A DNA stretch of 6,112 bases from contig JAITWD010000127.1 of the NCBI GenBank assembly GCA_031285465.1, positions 1 through 6,112 of the forward strand, written 5' to 3'. The notes beneath the pieces are model-generated. The model saw only the letters and a list, made by a program, of their open reading frames with translations, did not search any database and was not told the DNA's origin. The position numbers and the translations under genes are program-made. Of this stretch, positions 1-5,402 are shown in pieces; the first letter of the stretch is position 1; every line of letters starts with the position of its first letter. The stretch is from Lachnospiraceae bacterium. GTDB lineage: Bacteria; Bacillota; Clostridia; Lachnospirales; Lachnospiraceae.

Positions 1-18
1 ATGCTATCACTAAATTAA
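1..18 (+). CDS. possible 3' end of an upstream gene (partial, 5 codons)
   Basis: The first 18 bases read as five sense codons (ATG CTA TCA CTA AAT) and a TAA stop, which overlaps the start of the Shine-Dalgarno of the next gene. Such a tight arrangement is typical of a translationally linked pair. In this bacterial group the protein encoded next often follows an ECF-type sigma factor gene, so the missing gene may be one; that is inference. Too little is visible to be sure of the frame: the second frame stops at 11-13 and the third runs to a stop at 36-38, overlapping the next start codon. Confidence 0.25.
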   Translation: MLSLN

Positions 19-24
19 GGAGGT
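17..24 (+). promoter_or_regulatory. consensus Shine-Dalgarno site
   Basis: AAGGAGGT lies 6 bases before the ATG at 31 and matches the anti-Shine-Dalgarno end of 16S rRNA perfectly. It fixes the start of the plus-strand gene and supports a Bacillota origin. No promoter is visible in the 16 bases before it, so the gene is probably cotranscribed with whatever lies to the left. Confidence 0.85.
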
Positions 25-30
25 GCGGAT

Positions 31-834
31 ATGAGTAAACGATTTGAAGATGAATACCGGCACATGGCCGAACAAGAAATGCCCGATCTGTGGGATCGGA
101 TTGAAGCCGGACTGAATGAGCGTACCAACCAAGTTACGCCCTTAAAGCCCTCCTTTGCCCACCGCTTCGCGAAAAATGCCCGGCGCCATCTGTATCTGGT
201 GGCCGCCTGCGCCTGCGCCATTATAATCATTCCAACCGCCATCATTGCTGTCCGTACCAACAATACCGGGGATGAGTTGGGGAATCTATATAACAGCGAT
301 ACCGAAATGTCGGAAACGTCGGTCGCCGAAGAAAACTACGAACCGATCGCCGAAGCGGATGTCGCCTATGCTCCATCCGAAGAGAGCGCTACCGAATATA
401 TTTCGACTGAAGATGCTACTGACGAATCTCCGATTGAAGAAACCGCTGACGGTTATAATCCAACCGAAGCGGCCGAAACCGAATATATTAATGACAGTAC
501 CGTCGAAAACGGAACTGTCCAAAGAGATAATAATCTGTTCCCCGCATCGCTTGAAGAAGCGCAATCATGGGATAGCGAATCGCTGACCGGCACTACTCAT
601 ATCCCTAATGTCACCGTTCAGATCACCGATCTTAGCACGGTGGAGACTCTGACCATCTATCATGCCCTCGTCATAGCCACTACCGACCAATGCCCACTTC
701 GTGCTGACGACCGTATCACCTTTGTAACTGGGCAGGTGGTTGATTATGACATATCTGTCGGTTCTACTTATCAGGTTGATCTGCTCTATAATCCTGATAC
801 CTTCTACCATTTTGAACTATCCATAACACCATAA
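31..834 (+). CDS. single-pass membrane protein with acidic stalk, possible anti-sigma-like protein
   Basis: This 267-residue protein is not assigned to a family with certainty. Residues 1-50 are a hydrophilic cytoplasmic segment containing EQEMPDLWDRIEAGL, a pattern I associate with Clostridia membrane proteins encoded just after ECF sigma factors. Residues about 54-74 form one hydrophobic helix preceded by KNARR, which predicts N-inside, C-outside topology. Residues 81-170 are a disordered-looking stalk with 26 Asp/Glu and only one Arg, carrying two copies of a 13-residue motif (YAPSEESATEYIS at 113-125, YNPTEAAETEYIN at 142-154). Residues about 186-267 are rich in predicted beta strands and resemble a small outer-surface sensing or binding domain. 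The start is fixed by the consensus Shine-Dalgarno. It converges on the glycan operon and is unlikely to belong to it. An anti-sigma role would fit the layout but no zinc-binding anti-sigma motif is present. The coding region is certain, the function is not. Confidence 0.85.
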   Translation: MSKRFEDEYRHMAEQEMPDLWDRIEAGLNERTNQVTPLKPSFAHRFAKNARRHLYLVAACACAIIIIPTAIIAVRTNNTGDELGNLYNSDTEMSETSVAEENYEPIAEADVAYAPSEESATEYISTEDATDESPIEETADGYNPTEAAETEYINDSTVENGTVQRDNNLFPASLEEAQSWDSESLTGTTHIPNVTVQITDLSTVETLTIYHALVIATTDQCPLRADDRITFVTGQVVDYDISVGSTYQVDLLYNPDTFYHFELSITP

Positions 835-838
835 CAAA

Positions 839-855
839 AGTGCGCTTCGCGCACT
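839..855 (-). terminator. short GC-rich hairpin, probable minus-strand terminator
   Basis: A 7-bp perfect stem (AGTGCGC / GCGCACT) with a TTC loop starts 4 bases after the plus-strand stop codon. On the minus strand it is followed by TTTTGTT, the U-run expected of an intrinsic terminator, so it is best oriented as a second stop for transcripts coming from the glycan operon. On the plus strand it is followed by CACACGGG with no U-run, so it would stop the plus-strand gene only weakly, though it could still protect that mRNA's 3' end. Confidence 0.5.
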
Positions 856-877
856 CACACGGGCAAATATCATGGGT

Positions 878-907
878 AGCGCAATTTTGTTCCGCGCTTA
901 GTTGCGC
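878..907. repeat. overlapping GCGC-type inverted repeats
   Basis: GCGCAA at 879-884 can pair with TTGCGC at 902-907, or AGCGC at 878-882 can pair with GCGCT at 894-898; the two pairings exclude each other. On the plus strand the longer one is followed by ATCGG and then only four T's, so at most it is a weak terminator for the plus-strand gene. It may also be chance pairing in a GC-rich patch. Confidence 0.25.
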
Positions 908-912
908 ATCGG

Positions 913-951
913 TTTTATATCATAGGAGCATTTTTCTATGATGATATAAAA
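913..951. repeat. imperfect AT-rich inverted repeat next to the operon terminator
   Basis: TTTTATATCATAG (913-925) pairs with CTATGATGATATAAAA (936-951) as 8 bp, a 3-nt bulge (941-943) and 5 bp, around a 10-nt loop holding T5. Its right arm includes four of the six A's (948-953) that encode the U-run of the neighbouring minus-strand terminator. In a read-through transcript the U-run would therefore be paired. It may be a backup structure or a relic; no function is established. Confidence 0.45.
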
Positions 952-1006
952 AACGGGCATCAGGTAACCATGAATCACAAAATGCTTCATGGTTACCTGA
1001 TGCCCG
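948..1006 (-). terminator. strong intrinsic terminator of the minus-strand glycan operon
   Basis: Arms at 954-974 and 986-1006 are perfect reverse complements over 21 bp (CGGGCATCAGG at the outer end), closing an 11-nt loop. Read on the minus strand, the stem is followed at once by six T's (948-953). The structure begins 16 bases after the stop codon of the pyruvyl transferase family gene and is oriented to end transcription from that side. The perfect stem is long for an intrinsic terminator; there is no U-run on the plus strand. Confidence 0.9.
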
Positions 1007-1022
1007 ACCAATGTTTAAACCG

Positions 1023-2123
1023 TTAAGACCGGATTGATTGGATATGTTTGATCATTTGCTTAAAATAATACTCTATTCTTTCAAATACCCAGTCATATGG
1101 CGTAAAACCGGTCTCTGATAAATAATTAAGACACTCCTCTACCTTCTTGATCACATCTATTTTATTGGTACCATGTTTATCCAATATATAGGTTAACGCT
1201 TTGCTATGCAGGCTTTCCGTTGCATGGTAGGCCTTGATCGACATAAAACCTAAAGCTTCATTCACACCGGTTCCCCTTTGATCCTCTTCAATCAAAATAG
1301 AACAATTCCCACATGATAGGTTATAAATATGGGCATGTACACGGAAACCAATGTGCAGATCACATTGGTCGTAAATCTGAAATCCTTCTACACCATATGA
1401 AATATCCACATATTCGAGCTTCATCTGTTCCAGTTCTTTTATCAGTAATTGTAATGCTGTCCCATCCTTCACCGGCGTATTCTTATCGGCAGAAATACCC
1501 CTATGAAAAACAAAGTTAATCTTCGCCTCCGGGAAGATTCGACGCAAATATCGGATTAGTAATAGCGATTGCTCATGATTCTTCGTTTCGGCTGCATCGG
1601 ATACACATATGCTCCTTATTTCCGATCGGCTACTAATCTTTTTGGTTAAAGACTTAGTTGTCAATAACGGCACGTTATACCATGCGGCACATCCGGTCAT
1701 GATCGTTTTTGCTATTCCTTCATGATTTAAAACTGCAACACTACGCCAATCGCGACATCCTAATGAAAAACCATCGGCTTCAATACGCTTCCATAAATTC
1801 ATGGTTGATTCATTAAACCGGTCGGTTTTTTGCCAATTTTTGCATCCCATTGCCATAGCAAAAATTGGGACCTTTATTTGTGACAGATCATCAACCAGCG
1901 GAATCACCTGTGGGTAAATATTAGCCCGATAAGCCGGTCCTCCGGCTAAGATCAAACAATTACTTTCGTTGATCATTGGTAAATATGATGTCAGATCATT
2001 TCTGCGTTCATATGACTCTATGGTACAATCCGGATACACATACTTAAGCAACTCTGTACATCGCTTGACGATCAAAAAATCACCGGCATTTTTGTATGCG
2101 CCAGATAAAATTGAAAATCTCAT
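1023..2123 (-). CDS. polysaccharide pyruvyl transferase family protein
   Basis: This 366-residue protein has the marks of the PS_pyruv_trans family (WcaK/CsaB/EpsO-like). Known members move pyruvate from phosphoenolpyruvate to a sugar hydroxyl pair as a ketal, adding negative charge to capsule, exopolysaccharide or wall glycans. Visible signatures are the N-terminal loop GAYKNAGDFLI (8-18), ILAGGPAYR (58-66), GCRDWRSVAVL (122-132), TGCAAWYN (143-150), and the C-terminal block DLHIGFRVHAHI (255-266) with conserved Arg and His residues, followed by an NLSCGNCSILIEE stretch. There is no signal peptide or membrane helix, so it should act in the cytoplasm. The start is supported by AAGGAG (2133-2138) 9 bases before ATG. 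It is the last gene of the operon, 65 bp after the fusion gene, and followed by the strong terminator. The acceptor sugar cannot be read from the sequence. The family also contains proteins with other or unknown roles, so the exact reaction is inference. Confidence 0.85.
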   Translation of the reverse strand: MRFSILSGAYKNAGDFLIVKRCTELLKYVYPDCTIESYERRNDLTSYLPMINESNCLILAGGPAYRANIYPQVIPLVDDLSQIKVPIFAMAMGCKNWQKTDRFNESTMNLWKRIEADGFSLGCRDWRSVAVLNHEGIAKTIMTGCAAWYNVPLLTTKSLTKKISSRSEIRSICVSDAAETKNHEQSLLLIRYLRRIFPEAKINFVFHRGISADKNTPVKDGTALQLLIKELEQMKLEYVDISYGVEGFQIYDQCDLHIGFRVHAHIYNLSCGNCSILIEEDQRGTGVNEALGFMSIKAYHATESLHSKALTYILDKHGTNKIDVIKKVEECLNYLSETGFTPYDWVFERIEYYFKQMIKHIQSIRS

Positions 2124-2188
2124 AAATAGTTGCTCCTTATATTTGCAAACTTTCTATCACTAATATTAATCTTCATAAATTATTCAAA

Positions 2189-3793
2189 TTATAAATTATT
2201 AATGCACCCCATAACCTTTTTACGTCCGTTACGCAAATTGTGCGATAATAAAACCTCCTGGATATCTTTCCGCTCTTGGGCATTCAACTTCAAAAATATA
2301 TCCAGATTGGCTTGGATCATATTATTGCTTGGATTTAAGCCCAGATAGGTAAATCCGTTCTCATTACAAACAAAACCATGCTTCTCTTCCCTTTTGTTCT
2401 GCGCCATCGCAATCGATGGAATACCCAGCAGGGCAAGTTCATACCCCGTCCGTCCTCTCGAAGTAATCCCAATATCACAGTCGGACATTAACTCCGGCAT
2501 ATTAGCAACGTCATACAAAATCTCTATGTTATCTCCTGACCTGCTTAAAAGCTGTTCGGTGTTTGCTTTAGCCCGTCCGAGAACCACCGTGAATTTTATA
2601 TCTTTATATTGCGGGGCACTGATAATATCAATCAATCGGTCACTGTAGTTTTGAGGATCGGCGCCACCAAAGGAAATAAACACCTTTTCCACCTTTTCCC
2701 TGATCTTGACCGGTTCATAAAACATAAACAGCTTCGGTGCTATATAGTATTGCTCACCTGCTTTCATTTGTTTAAGATCGTTTGAAGTATACAAAGCATT
2801 GAAAACCAGATCGGCGAGAATTACCCCTTCGCCATCATCTTCAAAATTGATTATTTTTGTTTCCGGCATCAGCTTCTTCAAAGTGATCATATAATCAATG
2901 GGCGTTGCAAGAATATCATTTATAAAATATTTGTAATGCTTCGTTTTCAATAGTTCAAATAGTTCTCCGATTCCGTCAACCGGAATCAACCGATGGGTCG
3001 TTTGACCAAATATATTGATATCGGTTTGATTGCTGTCAAAATAAATATCCGGTTTGGAATAAAACTCATCGGCCAACTCCAATGCACGGTATACATGTCC
3101 CACACCACGCTTATTATTCCCATTCACATAAATACCCACACTCTTCTTGGCGACGATTGCCTCCGCGTACATCAAATCAGCATAGGTATCAATATCAACC
3201 GCTTCTTCTTCGGTAATCTCATAAACATCAATCTGCTTTCCAATCCGGGAGCCGGCATCAATCGTCTCCTTTTTGGCGATCAAAAAAGCGCCCGTTTCCA
3301 GAAAATTCTCCGGTAACTCCTGACGGTTAAGCCGCTTTTCATAATTAGGGATCAGGCCACCCTGAGCGCGCCGCCAGGAGAGATGGGGACGATTTATCAC
3401 CGATATCAGCGTATCGGGTTGCTTTTCCAAACAATGAAGTATTGCCTTGTCTAGCGTTATTACCTTTAAGGTGGGAGAGGTTGGTTGCATCGTAACCACA
3501 TAATCATAGTCAATATTCTGGGTTGCCTCACAAATCACCTCATCCAGCGTAACCATATCCCCACACAACCGTTGATCACGCCACTTACATAGCACTCCCA
3601 TTTGTTTGGTGATCACCGCAATTTCCGGCGAATCGGTCGAAACAATAATATCGGTTATATATTGCGACTCAAGTGCGTTACGTATACTATAATAAATCAA
3701 TGGCTTTCCGTTTAACAAACGAATATTCTTATTGGGTATCCCCTTAGAACCTCCTCTTGCCGGAATTATCGCCACAATCTTCTGTTTATTCAT
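2189..3793 (-). CDS. CMP-nonulosonate cytidylyltransferase fused to PseG/SpsG-like domain
   Basis: Two enzymes in one 534-residue chain. Residues 1-215 are a cytidylyltransferase of the NeuA/PseF/SpsF type, which activates a sialic-acid-like sugar with CTP: IPARGGSKGIPNKN (10-23) binds nucleotide, followed by STDSPEI (52-58), QPTSP (103-107), ETGAFLI (166-172) and VDIDTYADL (199-207) with the two acidic metal ligands expected in the family. Residues 217-534 resemble PseG, the GT-B-fold hydrolase that removes UDP from a 2,4-diacetamido-trideoxy sugar before NeuB acts: RGVGHVYR (229-236) contains the catalytic-type His233, then SFGGADP (374-380), RGRTGYELALLGIPS (446-460) and a C-terminal NGRKKVM. 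Each half has full normal length and both motif sets are intact, so this is a true fusion, not a frameshift. The start is fixed by GGGAGGA (3799-3805). The context with NeuB supports a nonulosonic acid pathway. Pseudaminic acid is the likeliest product if the second half is a real PseG. That half could instead be a glycosyltransferase, as annotated for SpsG. Confidence 0.9.
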   Translation of the reverse strand: MNKQKIVAIIPARGGSKGIPNKNIRLLNGKPLIYYSIRNALESQYITDIIVSTDSPEIAVITKQMGVLCKWRDQRLCGDMVTLDEVICEATQNIDYDYVVTMQPTSPTLKVITLDKAILHCLEKQPDTLISVINRPHLSWRRAQGGLIPNYEKRLNRQELPENFLETGAFLIAKKETIDAGSRIGKQIDVYEITEEEAVDIDTYADLMYAEAIVAKKSVGIYVNGNNKRGVGHVYRALELADEFYSKPDIYFDSNQTDINIFGQTTHRLIPVDGIGELFELLKTKHYKYFINDILATPIDYMITLKKLMPETKIINFEDDGEGVILADLVFNALYTSNDLKQMKAGEQYYIAPKLFMFYEPVKIREKVEKVFISFGGADPQNYSDRLIDIISAPQYKDIKFTVVLGRAKANTEQLLSRSGDNIEILYDVANMPELMSDCDIGITSRGRTGYELALLGIPSIAMAQNKREEKHGFVCNENGFTYLGLNPSNNMIQANLDIFLKLNAQERKDIQEVLLSHNLRNGRKKVMGCINNL

Positions 3794-3845
3794 ATATATC
3801 CTCCCGATCTTATTAACCCCGACTTAAACCCCAACATCCGCGGTT

Positions 3846-3877
3846 ATTATAATTGGCTTAACGAAGACTTTTCGTTA
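3846..3877 (-). promoter_or_regulatory. possible internal promoter with small inverted repeat
   Basis: The 132-bp gap before the fusion gene is the longest in the operon. On the minus strand it carries a perfect TATAAT (3846-3851) about 50 bases before the start codon. Upstream of this a 7-bp inverted repeat, TAACGAA (3859-3865) with TTCGTTA (3871-3877), surrounds a 5-nt loop. No good -35 hexamer sits 17 bases upstream of TATAAT (the bases there are CGAAAA), so a promoter would need an activator or is not real. The repeat has no U-run and is not a terminator. Confidence 0.25.
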
Positions 3878-3925
3878 CTATTACTTATCACCATTGTTAC
3901 AATGAAAATCCATTAAAATCACCTT

Positions 3926-5329
3926 TCAGTTACGCTTTTTCAGCTTGCCGATCTCGCCTCTGTAGCGCCACGCAAGTATACCAAACATGATCAAACACAC
4001 AACAATAATGATATAGCGCACCGCCATTAACCGGTATAATGGTAAAATTAATAAAGAAATCAAAAACATAATTGCCGCTGCCAAAAAAATAAACCGATTG
4101 TCATAAAATTTACTAATACTCATTTTTCTACATGCGTAGTAATGAGCGCACAGCAAAATAAAATAGCCCAACAAAGTCGTATAGGCTGCAACGGTGTATC
4201 CCCATACCGGTATTAACAAAATATTTAGGACAAGATTTACAACCGCCGCCATAATGGTATTTAGTGAGATCCCCAACGTCTTCTTATTATATATCTCCAC
4301 ATTGACATACAGGGTATACAAAAAAAGATAAACGCATCCCATGATGATTGGTGGCACCAAATAAATACTACTCATATAATCCCTACCGCCTAGTACCAGG
4401 ATCACCTCGGGACCGATCAGCATTATAGCAATTCCCAACAGACAAAATAATATGATATATATTTTGCTTATTTTTTTTATTTGTTCAAAACGCTGGTTGT
4501 GTAATTGTTCATAGAACCAGGGACTCCATGCCTGATTAAGCGCTCCCTGGATAAAGGTAAATAAGACGGAACATGAATATACCACACTATAAAGCGCCAC
4601 ATCTTCGTCTCCACAATAACGTGCAATAATAATCCGGTCGATCGTGCCCAGAATATTTCCCGCCAGAAAGTGTGGAATCAGCGGAACCGATATTGCCAGC
4701 GCATACTTACAATGATTCCAATGAATGCTGCGCCCCTTATATAATGTGAAAATATATATCGCAAGATTAAATAATACTAACGGCATCGTACTGCCGATAA
4801 TCCGCCCATAAATTTTGTCATTAATAAGCAAAACTAAAATAAGCGAGAAAACGGTTGAACACATCGTCGATGCCAACGATAAAACGACCGCACTCTTATA
4901 TTTCAACAAATGCCTATTCTTGGTTATTAGAAGCTGAATTGCCGGTGAAACCATCAAACTGATGAACATCATATGGACATATAACATCTCCATATTAAAA
5001 ATACCAACAAAAAAATCTTGAAATATAATTACAATAATATAGCAGATACCAGTAAAAGCTGAGCCGCAAAGCAAAATCGACGATACATAGGAGTCAAAAC
5101 TCTCTTTATAATCAAACTTAGCACGGCTGATGGAAGAATATAGTTCCAATGTCGTTAACACAGTCAGCAGTCCCAACCATGAACTAAAATTGTTATAATA
5201 TCCGAATTCTTCTTTAGACATGATCCGAGTAAAAACAGGCATTGTAATAAAGGCAATACCTCGCGTCATAAAATTGGATATAACGTACCAAAAACCGGCC
5301 TTTATTGCTTTGCGGTTTATTTCTTCCAT
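3926..5329 (-). CDS. Wzx-type oligosaccharide flippase (MOP superfamily)
   Basis: This 467-residue integral membrane protein has about 14 hydrophobic segments (roughly 12-30, 48-66, 83-106, 115-135, 147-169, 178-197, 208-231, 244-264, 288-315, 321-343, 352-374, 377-398, 411-430 and 437-454), the count and length expected of polysaccharide flippases. The N-terminus, with short positive KAIKAGFWYVISNFMTRG followed by MPVFTRIMSKEEFGYY, and the mid-protein stretch TIDRIIIARYCGDEDVALYS are typical of the family. Such proteins turn undecaprenyl-diphosphate-linked glycans across the cytoplasmic membrane for capsule, exopolysaccharide or secondary wall polymer assembly. It starts at ATG 5329 with GAGGAAG (5334-5340) 4 bases before it. 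It lies 73 bp after NeuB and 132 bp before the fusion gene. Sampled stretches (4021-4140) are about 30% GC, well below the NeuB fragment. The substrate is not readable from sequence; a nonulosonate-containing glycan is inferred from the neighbours. Confidence 0.9.
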   Translation of the reverse strand: MEEINRKAIKAGFWYVISNFMTRGIAFITMPVFTRIMSKEEFGYYNNFSSWLGLLTVLTTLELYSSISRAKFDYKESFDSYVSSILLCGSAFTGICYIIVIIFQDFFVGIFNMEMLYVHMMFISLMVSPAIQLLITKNRHLLKYKSAVVLSLASTMCSTVFSLILVLLINDKIYGRIIGSTMPLVLFNLAIYIFTLYKGRSIHWNHCKYALAISVPLIPHFLAGNILGTIDRIIIARYCGDEDVALYSVVYSCSVLFTFIQGALNQAWSPWFYEQLHNQRFEQIKKISKIYIILFCLLGIAIMLIGPEVILVLGGRDYMSSIYLVPPIIMGCVYLFLYTLYVNVEIYNKKTLGISLNTIMAAVVNLVLNILLIPVWGYTVAAYTTLLGYFILLCAHYYACRKMSISKFYDNRFIFLAAAIMFLISLLILPLYRLMAVRYIIIVVCLIMFGILAWRYRGEIGKLKKRN

Positions 5330-5402
5330 ATAACTTCCTCTATCTAAACCATTCTAAAATCATTAATTAGACCAATATAAACCTATCGCCTATATGGGTA
5401 AG

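Noticed and set aside
15..263. 82-residue open frame on the minus strand
   Set aside because: It lies antisense to the certain plus-strand gene, has no ribosome binding site and low-complexity, non-protein-like content.
245..586. Open frames on both strands inside the acidic stalk (also 286-564 minus)
   Set aside because: Both are side effects of the GAA/GAT-rich repeat coding; the peptides are K/P/R-rich or F/I/G-rich shadows without ribosome binding sites.
835..1022. Small RNA, riboswitch or CRISPR repeat in the hairpin-rich junction
   Set aside because: The hairpins are explained by terminators, no regularly spaced repeats occur, no known riboswitch core is evident, and no gene starts downstream in the right direction.
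1023..2123. Last operon gene as a classical nonulosonate (sialyl) transferase
   Set aside because: The NAGDFLI, RDWRS and GFRVHAH motifs fit the pyruvyl transferase family much better; the idea is kept only as a speculative alternative role.
2124..2188. Promoter in the AT-rich gap before the pyruvyl transferase family gene
   Set aside because: TTGAAT and TAATAT are present on the minus strand but only 13 bases apart; the match is what AT-rich DNA gives by chance.
5330..5402. Terminator or promoter in the gap between NeuB and the flippase
   Set aside because: No stem with a U-run and no properly spaced -35/-10 pair; only the flippase ribosome binding site is evident, so cotranscription is the simpler reading.
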